From an uncultured Saprospiraceae bacterium (GTDB lineage Bacteria; Bacteroidota; Bacteroidia; Chitinophagales; Saprospiraceae), in NCBI GenBank assembly GCA_937981555.1, contig CALJOK010000042.1, forward strand, positions 1-64,000: a stretch of 64,000 nucleotides of DNA. Reading direction: 5' to 3'. The notes under the pieces were generated by a model. That model saw only the letters and a list, made by a program, of their open reading frames with translations. It ran no database searches and had not been told where the DNA came from. Of the stretch, positions 32,706 to 44,266 are shown piece by piece (the first letter of the stretch is position 1; each line of letters starts with the position of its first letter). The position numbers and the translations under genes are program-made.

Positions 32706-33815
32706 CTATCCTTTATTCAAAAAACTGCCATAAATCAATCCTCCTCCAACTACATCATCACCTTCATAAAAAACAGCAGATTGTCCTGGTGCAACACCTC
32801 GTACATTCGCCAAAAATTCCACTTCGATCTTATCACTTCCGTCATTTTTAACTTTTGCCAAAACTCCAGGATCATTGTATCGAATTTGAGTTACGGCTTC
32901 CATACCATTTGGAATGGATTCATATTTCATAGAATTGATTTGTGAAACAGTCATTCCATTTCTAATCAAATCATCAATTCGTCCAAGTACAACTCGATTA
33001 GTATCAGGTTGAATTTCAGTTACAAACATTGGTTCTCCAAATGCTTTCCCCAAACCTTTTCGTTGACCAACTGTATAAAATGGATATCCTCGGTGCGTCC
33101 CTAAAACCTCCCCTTGAGGGCTGATAAATTCTCCACCTGCTACTCTTTCTTCCAATCCTTCCACTCGACGCGTCAAAAATCCACGGTAATCATTATCAGG
33201 CACAAAGCAGATTTCGTAGCTCTCCCCTTTTTTCGATAAATCAGTATATCCCCAATCGAAAGCCATTTTTCGAACTTCAGGTTTTGTAAATCCACCTAAC
33301 GGAAATTGACTACGATCCAAACATTCTTGACTTAATCCCCACAAGACATAAGATTGATCTTTTCGCTCATCTTTTCCTTTGGTGATAAATTTTCGACCAT
33401 TCGCTTCTTTGATTTTGGCATAATGTCCCGTTGCAATAAATTCGCAATCCAAAGCATCGGCTCTCTTCAAAAGCGAACTCCACTTGATATGCGTATTGCA
33501 CAATACACATGGATTTGGCGTTCGTCCCGCCAAATATTCATCGACAAAATTATCAATCACATAATCGCCGAATTCTTCTCGAATATCTACGATAAAATGG
33601 TGAAATCCCATATTTACCGCGACCATCCGTGCATCATTGATTGAGTCTAAACTGCAACAGCCCGTCTCCTTTTTATTTCCTCCAGCATTGGCATAATCCC
33701 ATGTCTTCATAGTGATCCCGATGACTTCATAGCCTTCTTCGTGCAACATCATAGCTGCAACTGTACTATCAATTCCACCACTCATGGCGACCAAAACTCT
33801 TCCTTTTTTACTCAT
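32706..33815 (-). CDS. mnmA: tRNA-specific 2-thiouridylase
   Basis: A 369-residue enzyme that thiolates U34 of tRNA(Lys/Glu/Gln). The PP-loop motif MSGGIDST is at residues 11-18; catalytic cysteines lie in PCVLCNTHIKW and in YEICFVPDND; GTHRGYPFYTVGQRKGLG is the tRNA-binding segment. ATG 33815 is preferred because it gives the family N-terminus; an in-frame ATG at 33857 adds 14 residues. A promoter with TTTG and TATTTTTG boxes lies at 34106-34073, implying a leader of about 250 nt. Confidence 0.95.
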   Translation of the reverse strand: MSKKGRVLVAMSGGIDSTVAAMMLHEEGYEVIGITMKTWDYANAGGNKKETGCCSLDSINDARMVAVNMGFHHFIVDIREEFGDYVIDNFVDEYLAGRTPNPCVLCNTHIKWSSLLKRADALDCEFIATGHYAKIKEANGRKFITKGKDERKDQSYVLWGLSQECLDRSQFPLGGFTKPEVRKMAFDWGYTDLSKKGESYEICFVPDNDYRGFLTRRVEGLEERVAGGEFISPQGEVLGTHRGYPFYTVGQRKGLGKAFGEPMFVTEIQPDTNRVVLGRIDDLIRNGMTVSQINSMKYESIPNGMEAVTQIRYNDPGVLAKVKNDGSDKIEVEFLANVRGVAPGQSAVFYEGDDVVGGGLIYGSFLNKG

Positions 33816-34072
33816 GTTTAAAACCCCCAGCCCTTGAAAGGAGCTTTTATAGGTCATTTATTTGTTAAAAAAAATATTCTCTAATTATTAAAATGATAAT
33901 TGTTTTATCGTCTACTGCTAGCTTTTTTCAAAAAATAAAAAGATATTTGACAATAATTTACGAACTTACATCCTCGTTAAATTAATCTAATCCTTTTTCA
34001 ACTGTTCTCAAAAAAACATACTAGTTTGTAATAACATTAATTACAGAGCAGTTGAATCCCTTATTCAAGCCA

Positions 34073-34106
34073 CAAAAATACAAAAATTGATGCTTATTGG
34101 TTCAAA
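34073..34106 (-). promoter_or_regulatory. Promoter of mnmA
   Basis: On the minus strand a -33 TTTG (34106-34103) and a -7 TATTTTTG (34080-34073) are 22 bp apart, the same spacing as in the ndk promoter. Confidence 0.65.
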
Positions 34107-34137
34107 AAACTAATGGCATTTTAAAGGTAAATGATTT

Positions 34138-34145
34138 TACTTTTG
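34138..34145 (+). promoter_or_regulatory. Promoter -7 box for rlpA
   Basis: TACTTTTG, an exact TAnnTTTG match, 83 bp before ATG 34229; the -33 region (AATG) is weak. Confidence 0.5.
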
Positions 34146-34228
34146 AACATCTTTCATAGATAGAAAGTTGTGGCTCACTCATTTTAAACTTAATTTTAAG
34201 AAATACATAATCAAAAAACAGTTTCACC

Positions 34229-35158
34229 ATGAAAACCTATTTCAAACTTACGCTTTCAATGTTCCTCCTTTTTGGATTTACAGTAGCGATGACTGCTCAG
34301 GACGAACAGTATGGACAAGCTTCTTATTATTCGGATGCCTACCACGGTAAAAAAACTGCCAGCGGTGCCAAATATGATAAAAACAAGATGACTTGTGCTC
34401 ACAATGATTATGCTTATGGCACTATGCTAAAAGTAACTCACTTAGAAAACAAAAAATCTGTTGTGGTCAAAGTAATTGACCGAGGACCATATATCAAAGG
34501 ACGTATCGTTGATTTGTCAAGAGCTGCAGCTGCAAAAATTGGATTGATTCAAGATGGAATTGCTCAAGTTAAAATTGAATTAGTAAAAACTAAATCAGAT
34601 GAATTAACTAGCAAAGGAGATAAAAAACTTGATGAGTATTCTGCTCCAATTAATACTAGAAAGTCTGTGGAAGAAACTATAAAAAAAGGAAATGCAAGAG
34701 CAGCAGATGCTTCAAAACCTGCAGCTAAGGCTCCTATTAAAAAAGTTGCTCCTACTCCTGCTCCTAAGAAAGATGTTGTTGCTGCAAAATCAGCTCCTAC
34801 AACTGTTAGCAAAGGTGCTGCTAAAAGAGCGCTTCCAATGATGAGCGGTTCAGATTTTAAAAATGCTGACTTGTTCCAGATTTCTATTTTGAAGCCTAGA
34901 AAAGAAGGTTTCGGTGTTCAAGTTTCTTCTCTTTCTGACTACGATGGTGTTTTGAAAAAAGTAGCTGAATTACAAGGAAAATGGTTTACTCAAATTTTAG
35001 TTAGTACTGAAAAATCAGAAAGCGGTAACGATGTTTACAAAATCATTTTAGGTCAATTCGAAACTCGTGAGCAAGCAAATGCTTATAAAAAAGACTTAAA
35101 GAAAAATAAAAGAATTGCAGGTTTTGTAGTGGCTCTTGGAGATGAGGATGCGAAATAA
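34229..35158 (+). CDS. rlpA: RlpA-like septal ring lytic transglycosylase with SPOR domain
   Basis: A 309-residue exported protein (signal peptide MKTYFKLTLSMFLLFGFTV...AQ). Residues 28-120 are the double-psi barrel of RlpA, GQASYYSDAYHGKKTASG, with catalytic candidates H58 (TCAHND) and D84 (VIDRGPYIKGRIVDLS). A Lys/Ala/Pro-rich linker (about 140-205) is followed by a SPOR domain (225-305) that binds denuded peptidoglycan at the septum. It likely cleaves glycan strands lacking stem peptides. Monocistronic with its own terminator. Confidence 0.92.
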   Translation: MKTYFKLTLSMFLLFGFTVAMTAQDEQYGQASYYSDAYHGKKTASGAKYDKNKMTCAHNDYAYGTMLKVTHLENKKSVVVKVIDRGPYIKGRIVDLSRAAAAKIGLIQDGIAQVKIELVKTKSDELTSKGDKKLDEYSAPINTRKSVEETIKKGNARAADASKPAAKAPIKKVAPTPAPKKDVVAAKSAPTTVSKGAAKRALPMMSGSDFKNADLFQISILKPRKEGFGVQVSSLSDYDGVLKKVAELQGKWFTQILVSTEKSESGNDVYKIILGQFETREQANAYKKDLKKNKRIAGFVVALGDEDAK

Positions 35159-35191
35159 TTAATCTATTCGCACTTTAAACAGTCGAAGAAT

Positions 35192-35232
35192 AAAAAAGCG
35201 GTAGTAATTTAATTTTACTACCGCTTTTTTTT
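35192..35232. terminator. Bidirectional terminator between rlpA and aroK
   Basis: A long stem (AAAAGCGGTAGTAA arm to 35207, paired from 35215) with a 7-nt loop and a T-run to 35232; A/T symmetry lets it work on both strands. Confidence 0.92.
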
Positions 35233-35259
35233 ATAAAAATTAAAATCTAGAAATCTCGA

Positions 35260-35775
35260 TCAAATCATTCTAAAGAAATATCGTCTCAACTCTTCCGCTA
35301 CATCTTGACCTTCTAAATTCTGTTGATACAATATTTGAGTTTGATGATAAAACGGATTACGTTCTTCCAGCTTTTTCTCAATAAAATGCTTTAATTCTTC
35401 TTTCGATAAACCTTTGAGCAAAGGACGTTTTTGCATTTCATCAAATAATCGATTGGACAAAACTTCAACAGACGTTTCTAAAAAAACGGTTACGCCATTT
35501 TCATTCATCCATTTCATATTATCAAAAAAACATGGCGTCCCACCTCCTGTCGAAATGATGGTCATCTCTTTCTGTCCCATTTCCAGTAAACACATTTTTT
35601 CAATTTTCCGAAAATAATCCTCTCCTTCTTTTTCGAAAATCTCCCGAATTGTTCGTCCCTCTTTCTCCTCAATAAAATCGTCCAAATCAATGAACGACAT
35701 TCCAAATTTTTCAGCCAACTGTTTGCCCGAAAAACTTTTCCCACTTCCCATAAAACCTAAAAGGTATAATCGCAT
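35260..35775 (-). CDS. aroK: Shikimate kinase
   Basis: A 171-residue P-loop kinase that makes shikimate 3-phosphate. Walker A GFMGSGKS is at residues 7-14; substrate-binding Asp/Arg residues lie in FIDLDDFIEEKEGRTIREIFEKEGEDYFRKIE and the GG motif in ISTGGGTPC; the LID has RPLLKG. Standard length. It is convergent with rlpA and monocistronic. Confidence 0.95.
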   Translation of the reverse strand: MRLYLLGFMGSGKSFSGKQLAEKFGMSFIDLDDFIEEKEGRTIREIFEKEGEDYFRKIEKMCLLEMGQKEMTIISTGGGTPCFFDNMKWMNENGVTVFLETSVEVLSNRLFDEMQKRPLLKGLSKEELKHFIEKKLEERNPFYHQTQILYQQNLEGQDVAEELRRYFFRMI

Positions 35776-35929
35776 GAATTATTTTAAATGATAGAATATC
35801 TTGTTTTTTGAATAATACGAAGGTAATCTTAAATAGTTTTTTTCCAAAAATCAGTTTTCTAAATTTTTTATAAAAAAAAGAAAGCTTAAAATTCAAATCC
35901 TATTTTCCGTTTTTATTGAGTAAAAAATA

Positions 35930-35937
35930 TAATTTTG
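35930..35937 (+). promoter_or_regulatory. Promoter -7 box for the DUF1573-yajC pair
   Basis: TAATTTTG fits TAnnTTTG and lies 25 bp before ATG 35963. No clear -33 box. Confidence 0.45.
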
Positions 35938-35962
35938 CATTCTTTTAAACTTTACCTAAAAA

Positions 35963-36481
35963 ATGATGGATATGAACAGATGGATGTTTTTAATTTTTAG
36001 TGTTGCAATTCTTTTTGCTTGTAATGAACCAACGTCAAGTTCTACAGATAATTCAGCAGTAAAAGAAATGGAGGAAGAAGACATTGCCAATATTATTCGA
36101 AATCCAGTCTCGGCAGAAGAGGAAATTGATCCTGATTTTGTTCCTAAAATAACTTTCAAAAAGGTACTCCATGATTTTGGAGAAATGAAAGAAGGAGATA
36201 AAAAGCAATACACTTTTGAGTTTACGAATACAGGCGAAGTACCATTATTGATTTCTAATGCTCGCTCGACTTGTGGCTGTACTGTCCCAAAATTCACCAA
36301 AGACTATATCAAACCTGGGAAAAGTGGAAAAATAAATGTAGCTTTTGATTCACATAATTTGATAGGAGCACAAACAAAACCAATTACGATTATCGCCAAT
36401 ACTTACCCGAGAGAAACTGTTATTCACATCAAGGGTTTTGTCAAAGGAGGTAAAGGTAATCACGAAGGACACAACCATTAA
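35963..36481 (+). CDS. DUF1573 lipoprotein
   Basis: A 172-residue lipoprotein (lipobox LFAC, C20). The DUF1573 domain, an immunoglobulin-like fold common in Bacteroidota, spans about 70-165: VLHDFGEMKEGDKKQYTFEF and SNARSTCGCTVPKF with the conserved CGC, then a VAFDSHNLIGAQTK strand. It ends in a His-rich tail (NHEGHNH) that might bind metal. Two other ATGs (35966, 35972) are possible starts. It is 42 bp upstream of yajC and likely cotranscribed; the same pair is common in the phylum. Confidence 0.9.
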   Translation: MMDMNRWMFLIFSVAILFACNEPTSSSTDNSAVKEMEEEDIANIIRNPVSAEEEIDPDFVPKITFKKVLHDFGEMKEGDKKQYTFEFTNTGEVPLLISNARSTCGCTVPKFTKDYIKPGKSGKINVAFDSHNLIGAQTKPITIIANTYPRETVIHIKGFVKGGKGNHEGHNH

Positions 36482-36523
36482 TTTTTGAATTTTTAACTTT
36501 ACAAAATAGAAAAAACAAATACT

Positions 36524-36847
36524 ATGATCTTAGATATGATTCTTTTACAAGCTGCCGGAAATTCTTTTCTCCAAACTTTACCATTATTAGTGATGGTAGT
36601 GGTGATCTGGCTTTTCTTTATTCGCCCTCAATCTAAGAAGGCAAAAGAGGAACAAACTTTTAATTCTGAATTAGAAAAAGGAATGGAGATCGTCACCAAA
36701 AGTGGCTTGATTGGAAAAATTAATAAAATTGACGATAAAGAGATTCAACTTCAGGTAGATACTAAAACTTTTATTAGAGTTACGCGAGGTGCAGTTTCGA
36801 AAGAGTTGACGGATGCGTATCACGCGCCTACTGAAGAGAAAAAATAA
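36524..36847 (+). CDS. yajC: Preprotein translocase accessory subunit YajC
   Basis: A 107-residue single-pass inner membrane protein of the SecDF-YajC complex. The transmembrane part (LLVMVVVIWLFFIRPQSKK) is near residues 18-40 and the cytosolic domain carries GMEIVTKSGLIGKINKIDDKE. Length and order are standard. It follows the DUF1573 lipoprotein gene. Confidence 0.95.
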   Translation: MILDMILLQAAGNSFLQTLPLLVMVVVIWLFFIRPQSKKAKEEQTFNSELEKGMEIVTKSGLIGKINKIDDKEIQLQVDTKTFIRVTRGAVSKELTDAYHAPTEEKK

Positions 36848-36853
36848 TTCAGA

Positions 36854-36891
36854 CAGTATGCAGTTGGCACATGAACGCCTACTGCATACTG
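36854..36891. repeat. Inverted repeat at a convergent junction
   Basis: 11-bp perfect arms (36854-36864 and 36881-36891, CAGTATGCAGT) with a 16-nt loop between the yajC and MFS gene ends. No U-tract. Confidence 0.7.
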
Positions 36892-36899
36892 AAATCTGC

Positions 36900-38135
36900 T
36901 TACTGAGACTGTTTACTTAAAACTGCTACCTGTTGTTCTCTTTTTCTCAAAAAGATCAAGGTTATCGTTGCCACTCCAGCCAATCCTCCCATAAAATTCC
37001 AGAGCACGGCATAGCCATATTCTTCCGCAATTCTAAAACCGATCAATGGTGCAAGAATTAATCCTACCGAAAATGCCATGGAAAACAATCCCATAAATTG
37101 CCCTCGATTATTTGGATTACTTCGACTTAACGCCAAGGAACTCGACAATGGAAAGTTGATAATTTCTCCTATCGAAAATAATGTCATGCTCACAATTGCT
37201 GCATAAATATTGAAGCCCATAATATTGAATATCACTAACGACATTCCAATCAAAACGACGCCCCAAATGATGTAGCCCATTTGATCTCTTTTTTTGGCTA
37301 AAATAAAAATCAGCGGCATTTCGATAATTGCAATTAATACGCAATTAAAACTCAATAACAATCCTACACCTGTCTCACTCATCATTAATTCTTCTTTGCA
37401 AAAAAGAGGAAGTACATGGAAAATTTGAATAAAAACCATTGCGTTTAAAAACCAACAGAAAACAAATACCAAATACCAGCCATCCTTATAAGCAGAATGT
37501 TTAATTATTTTTGGTGCATCATCTTTTGGGTTTTCTTGAATTTCTTTTTTCTCTTTCATGAAAATTAAAAACAATACCGCAGCCAAAACACAAGTTCCAC
37601 CATCCACAAAAAATAAAACACCATATCCAAAAACTCCAGCTAAAATACCAGCTACTGCTGAACCAAGTCCAATTCCTAGATTGATGGCCAAACGATATAA
37701 TGACATGGATCTCGTCTGCAATTCTTTACCTCCGTAAGCTACGATAGAAGCCATTCCTGCAGGTCGAAAAGCATCACCAATCAAACTGGTCAAAAATCCC
37801 ATCAAGCAAAACATCCAAAATGTTTTGACTAAATACAAGGTAAAAAATAGAAACCCAACTAATAATAAAGACCAAAACATCACTCTATAATATCCGATTT
37901 TATCTGTCAACCAACCTCCTACAAATGCACCAGCAACTGATCCAACTCCATGGCTCGCCATGATATAACCAATGTCTATTTTAGAAAAATTTAATTCAAT
38001 CGCTAAATAAATAGATAGGAAAAAAAAGACAACTGACCCCGACCGATTGATAAACGTGATAAAAGACAACAACCAAATATCTTTGGTTAATCCTGAAAAA
38101 GAGTCAATATAAAGTTGACGTATAGTTTGATACAT
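36900..38135 (-). CDS. MFS transporter
   Basis: A 411-residue major facilitator with 12 hydrophobic segments. The loop 2-3 signature is GGWLTDKIGYYRVMF near residue 78-92; other elements are MASHGVGSVAGAFVGG and LAINLGIGLGSAVAGILAG. The closest general type is the multidrug or sugar-efflux group, but the substrate cannot be read from the sequence. Monocistronic and convergent with yajC. Confidence 0.9.
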   Translation of the reverse strand: MYQTIRQLYIDSFSGLTKDIWLLSFITFINRSGSVVFFFLSIYLAIELNFSKIDIGYIMASHGVGSVAGAFVGGWLTDKIGYYRVMFWSLLLVGFLFFTLYLVKTFWMFCLMGFLTSLIGDAFRPAGMASIVAYGGKELQTRSMSLYRLAINLGIGLGSAVAGILAGVFGYGVLFFVDGGTCVLAAVLFLIFMKEKKEIQENPKDDAPKIIKHSAYKDGWYLVFVFCWFLNAMVFIQIFHVLPLFCKEELMMSETGVGLLLSFNCVLIAIIEMPLIFILAKKRDQMGYIIWGVVLIGMSLVIFNIMGFNIYAAIVSMTLFSIGEIINFPLSSSLALSRSNPNNRGQFMGLFSMAFSVGLILAPLIGFRIAEEYGYAVLWNFMGGLAGVATITLIFLRKREQQVAVLSKQSQ

Positions 38136-38240
38136 GGGGTTCGAGTTGTTTGATTTTATTGAAAAGGCGAGGGAGCGTTTTTATAATATGGGTTCAAACA
38201 CACTCTTTTTAAAAATAGTTCATTAGATTGGATATTTCGA

Positions 38241-38280
38241 AAAAAGGTTTGTTAATGATTAAAACATCAACAAACCTTTT
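38241..38280 (-). terminator. Terminator of the purK-purE transcript
   Basis: Arms 38242-38253 and 38269-38280 (AAAAGGTTTGTT) with inner ATG/CAT pairing; on the minus strand a T-run follows. It is 10 bp past the purE stop. Confidence 0.85.
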
Positions 38281-38289
38281 CTCAAAATC

Positions 38290-38808
38290 TTAATCTTTTT
38301 TATAATCTTGATATCCAATCTTCTTCAATTTCGTATATTTTTTTTCAACTTCCTTCAACAATTTCTTTTTGTAGGAAGTGATTTTTCGCTGGATAGTTTT
38401 ATCACTTGAACCTAAAATCTGCGCTGCTAAAATCCCTGCATTCTTTGCTCCGTTCAATGCAACAGTTGCAACTGGCACTCCGCTTGGCATTTGCAAAATC
38501 GATAAAACGGAATCCCATCCATCAATCGAATTAGATGATTTGATTGGAACTCCGATGATTGGTAATGGCGAAAGTGACGCGACCATCCCTGGCAAATGTG
38601 CTGCGCCTCCTGCTCCTGCAATAATTATTTTGATGCCTCGACCATGTGCTTTTTTAGAAAATTCAAATAAGCGATCCGGTGTGCGGTGTGCTGATACGAT
38701 AGTGAGTTCGAATGCGATCCCCATTTCTGTGAGAAAGTCAGCGGCTTGGCGCATGATGGGTAAATCGGAATCGGAACCCATGATTATAGCGATTTGTGGT
38801 TTTGTCAT
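38290..38808 (-). CDS. purE: N5-carboxyaminoimidazole ribonucleotide mutase
   Basis: A 172-residue class I PurE that converts N5-CAIR to CAIR in purine synthesis. The phosphate-binding start is IIMGSDSDLPIM, the catalytic region SAHRTPDRLFEF, and the flexible loop AGAGGAAHLPGMVAS. Pairing with PurK, which makes N5-CAIR, is shown by gene order: purK lies 560 bp upstream on the same strand with one small gene between. A Lys-rich tail (about 150-172) extends the usual core. Confidence 0.96.
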   Translation of the reverse strand: MTKPQIAIIMGSDSDLPIMRQAADFLTEMGIAFELTIVSAHRTPDRLFEFSKKAHGRGIKIIIAGAGGAAHLPGMVASLSPLPIIGVPIKSSNSIDGWDSVLSILQMPSGVPVATVALNGAKNAGILAAQILGSSDKTIQRKITSYKKKLLKEVEKKYTKLKKIGYQDYKKD

Positions 38809-38821
38809 TTTCCTTATTTTT

Positions 38822-39349
38822 TTAATTCAATCTTTTTAAAATTTTGTTAGCCAACTCTTCTTGATTTGAAATTTTAGTCTTTAATTTAAAATACTCTTTG
38901 TCGTTTTTATAAAAAATTAAATTGACTTCTTCCATTTCTTCTTTAAGTGACTCCATATCTAAAATCTCATCAGAGTTTCCTTTCAATTCGATAATCTTAT
39001 CAATATTGAATAAAATTTGAAGGTTATCATTTTCCATTTCATTCACTTCTTCTTTGAACCATCCATAATTAAAATGCTGACTCACCTTTTCATTATCAAC
39101 AATGATGATTTCTTCTCCAAACGCATTCCATAAATATATTCTCAAAAAATAATAGGCTGCCGCATACACGAAAATAAATCCAACAACTAGAGCCTTTTCA
39201 AATCCATTGTAGAATAATGCTAAAAATGGAAGAATCAATAACGTAACAATAATAACTTTTAAAATAGTTTGTGCACCTTTCCCAGCCTTTTTTTCGTCAA
39301 GGGTTATTTTTAAAGTTTCGAGTTCTTCTTCTATTTTTACTTTTACCAT
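38822..39349 (-). CDS. Membrane protein with PH-like tail, inserted between purK and purE
   Basis: A 175-residue protein with two transmembrane helices (about 29-45 and 50-68: ILKVIIVTLLILPFLALF and ALVVGFIFVYAAAYYFL) followed by a soluble part with LWNAFGEEIIIVDNEKV, an arrangement seen in bacterial PH-like (bPH/YcxB-type) membrane proteins. Gaps of 13 and 21 bp to purE and purK make it part of the operon. It has no known role in purine synthesis. A similar topology is seen in the protein at 55108-55602. Confidence 0.78.
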   Translation of the reverse strand: MVKVKIEEELETLKITLDEKKAGKGAQTILKVIIVTLLILPFLALFYNGFEKALVVGFIFVYAAAYYFLRIYLWNAFGEEIIIVDNEKVSQHFNYGWFKEEVNEMENDNLQILFNIDKIIELKGNSDEILDMESLKEEMEEVNLIFYKNDKEYFKLKTKISNQEELANKILKRLN

Positions 39350-39370
39350 CTTCTTCTTTTTAGAGAAAAA

Positions 39371-40534
39371 TTAATCCTCAGTCCTAATCTTCAACGTCTT
39401 CATCACAAATCTCCCCCCCTCTTTCGCCTTCTCAATATCTCGATTCAAAATCGTCGCATGCCCCATCTTCCGAAATGGCTTCGTCATTTTTTTTCCATAC
39501 AAATGAAATTTCGCACCTTCGACCGCCATACATTTATCCATATTTTCATAAATCGCATGACCAGTATATCCATCAGCACCTAATAAGTTCACCATTACAC
39601 TTGGCATCTTTACATCTGTATTTCCTAATGGAAAATTTAAGATTCCTCGCAAGTGTTGTTGAAATTGAGAAGTCACACAAGCATCAATTGTGTGGTGTCC
39701 GCTGTTGTGTGGACGTGGTGCCACTTCATTGATTAAAATCTTATTATCCTCCGTCAAAAACATTTCGACTGCCAACAATCCACAAACATCAAATGCCTCA
39801 ATCGTCGCAATCGCAATCTTATCCGCCAACTCAACAATCTCTTTTGAAACTTCTGCAGGGCAAACTAAAAACTCCACCATGTTCGTATCTGGATTAAATT
39901 CCATTTCTACAACTGGAAAAGTTTTAACCTCACCTGATTCATTTCGAGCAACTACTACACTTAATTCTTTGGTAAAATTCACCAATGGTTCCACAATAGA
40001 TTTGACTGGCAAAATTTTATCCCAATCAGATTCATCTTTAATCACAGCTACTCCTCTCCCATCGTAACCTCCTTGTCTAGCTTTTTGCACAAATGGAAAT
40101 TGCAATTCTCCGTTACCAATTGCCATCTGAATATCTTGTTCATTTTCAAAAATCTTAAATGGCGATGTCGGTAAATCATGATCTACATAAAATTGTTTTT
40201 GCAAACCTTTGTCTTTGATCACTTGCAAAGCTTGTGGTCGAGGGTGAACTTTTTTACCTTCCGCCTGTAATTGTAACAATGCTTTTACATTGACACTTTC
40301 AATCTCCACGGTGATAACATCTTTGTCTCTTCCAAAAGCTAAAACGTCTTCGTAATTATTAAAATCACCTTCGACGAAATTATTACAAACTCTCCCTGTT
40401 GGAAAATCTTTAGAAGCATCGAGCGCCCACATTTCTACATCCCAATTATGTGCAGCGAGGGTAAGCATTTTTCCTAATTGACCTCCACCGAGAATTCCTA
40501 CTTTGTATTCTGAATTGATTATTTGTTTTGACAC
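39371..40534 (-). CDS. purK: N5-carboxyaminoimidazole ribonucleotide synthase
   Basis: A 387-residue ATP-grasp enzyme that carboxylates AIR with bicarbonate and ATP. The N-terminal GILGGGQLGKMLTLAAHNWD, the ATP-binding QKARQGGYDGRGVAVI and FTKELSVVVARN, and the metal-binding EMFLTEDNKILINEVAPRPHNSGHHT are all present. It is the first gene of purK-(PH-like)-purE. Upstream on the minus strand TTTG and TATTTTCG form a possible promoter with short spacing. Confidence 0.96.
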   Translation of the reverse strand: MSKQIINSEYKVGILGGGQLGKMLTLAAHNWDVEMWALDASKDFPTGRVCNNFVEGDFNNYEDVLAFGRDKDVITVEIESVNVKALLQLQAEGKKVHPRPQALQVIKDKGLQKQFYVDHDLPTSPFKIFENEQDIQMAIGNGELQFPFVQKARQGGYDGRGVAVIKDESDWDKILPVKSIVEPLVNFTKELSVVVARNESGEVKTFPVVEMEFNPDTNMVEFLVCPAEVSKEIVELADKIAIATIEAFDVCGLLAVEMFLTEDNKILINEVAPRPHNSGHHTIDACVTSQFQQHLRGILNFPLGNTDVKMPSVMVNLLGADGYTGHAIYENMDKCMAVEGAKFHLYGKKMTKPFRKMGHATILNRDIEKAKEGGRFVMKTLKIRTED

Positions 40535-40707
40535 TTTGAAGTATTTTTTAAATCTTTAAAACTCTTTTTTTCGTTGTGCGAAAATAAAATTTATCCATCC
40601 AACAAAAGAGTTTTTTACCATAAAAAAATATTACTTCTAACTCTTGTTTGAGTGCGTGTTACTTTTTTCAGTCGAAAAAATAGAAGTTTAAACCGACTGG
40701 ATTTAAA

Positions 40708-40787
40708 CCAAAAATTCTTGGCGAAAAAAATGTCTGACACAAAGCAAGCACCCGCTCCCACATTTTTCGCCATGCCCAACCCGCCCT
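40708..40787 (+). repeat. Dispersed non-coding element, copy B
   Basis: The partner of 17616-17696. GGCGAAAAAAATGT (40720-40733) and ACATTTTTCGCC (40760-40771) pair to a 12-bp stem with a 2-nt bulge around a G/C-rich loop containing ACACAAAGCAA. Two copies 23 kb apart in the same orientation suggest a larger family in the genome. Confidence 0.7.
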
Positions 40788-40923
40788 ATTTCTCACAGAC
40801 CTCTTCTCACAGAGCATTACTCATTGAACAGAACTAACAGCCAAATTCACAAGATGACTTGATTCTTAACTTAATAACATTGCCCTATAAAAGAATGAAA
40901 TATGGAACTTAGTTATAAAACAA

Positions 40924-40955
40924 AAATCCCCTCTCTTCAAAAAGAAAGGGGATTT
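40924..40955. terminator. Terminator-like hairpin in the icd-purK gap
   Basis: 9-bp perfect arms (40924-40932 and 40947-40955, AAATCCCCT) with a 14-nt loop, about 135 bp past the icd stop. The T-runs are weak. Confidence 0.55.
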
Positions 40956-41090
40956 AATATTTTAGAAAACCCAAAAAATAATTCTCTCAATTGAAAGAAA
41001 AAATTTCCCATAAAAAAGAAACGCCAATTAGACGTTCCCCTTTAGGACTGCATAGCTTTTGCTAAGAGCAAAAAGGAGATGCAAGGGGTT

Positions 41091-43641
<2,551 letters not shown>

Positions 43642-44256
43642 ATGTATAAACTATTGATTTTGCTTTCTGGTTTTTTTCTATTGACAGGGCAAACATGTAA
43701 GCAAAAAAATGGAGGACAAAATGCCGATTGCCAAGTCATGGGAACCATCAAAGATTTTAAAGGTCTTGACGGCTGCGGATTTATGATCGTCTTAGAAGAT
43801 GGACAAAAATTACAACCCATAAAATATTCTAGTAAAAATCTTGAAATAAAAGATGGACAAAAAATCAAGTTTAGTTTTGAAGAAGTAACTAATCAAGTTG
43901 GAATTTGTATGGCTGGAAAAATGATCGAAGTAACGTGCATTGAATTTTTGGAAAACACTTCAACCATCCCTCCTGGGACTGGTGGAAAAAAACCTGAAAA
44001 AATTAAATGTCTCGAAACACTTAATCCTTTCGATGCAGAATGGATGACTATCACCATGGAAAAAACCAATGCTTACCAAGTGATTCGATATACTTATCGG
44101 ACAGATGGTTTTGCTTATTACTTTCTAGGTCCTACTAAAAACATGTTGGTTGATTGTCAAGGAACTTTAATTTGTGAATCAACCTCGAGAGAAACTAAGT
44201 GTGATGATAAAACGAAAAATTATTCTGGGGAGTTAGTTATTTGGGAAAAAGACTAG
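43642..44256 (+). CDS. Cys-rich lipoprotein, function unknown
   Basis: A 204-residue lipoprotein (signal peptide MYKLLILLSGFFLLTGQTC with a lipobox-like TGQTC). Residues 30-105 look like a small beta barrel (CQVMGTIKDFKGLDGCGFMIVLEDGQKLQP ... KIKFSFEEV ... EVTCIEF), and a second part (about 120-204) has further Cys pairs (DCQGTLICES, REETKC-like). Pro/Gly-rich linker PPGTGGKKPEK between them. No family recognised. The gene is followed by a large inverted repeat. Confidence 0.7.
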   Translation: MYKLLILLSGFFLLTGQTCKQKNGGQNADCQVMGTIKDFKGLDGCGFMIVLEDGQKLQPIKYSSKNLEIKDGQKIKFSFEEVTNQVGICMAGKMIEVTCIEFLENTSTIPPGTGGKKPEKIKCLETLNPFDAEWMTITMEKTNAYQVIRYTYRTDGFAYYFLGPTKNMLVDCQGTLICESTSRETKCDDKTKNYSGELVIWEKD

Positions 44257-44266
44257 GTAGTGCGAT

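Larger units (their letters stand above)
33816..34228. other. 410-bp divergent intergenic region between mnmA and rlpA
   Basis: It carries the mnmA promoter on the minus strand and the rlpA -7 box on the plus strand. Apart from these two I see only AT-rich sequence without repeats or genes. Confidence 0.7.
40535..41090. other. 555-bp gene-free region between purK and icd
   Basis: It contains copy B of the dispersed element (40708-40787), a hairpin at 40924-40955 and AT-rich sequence. The 61-codon open frame across the element has no family or good start context and is not the frame that is open in copy A. Confidence 0.7.
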
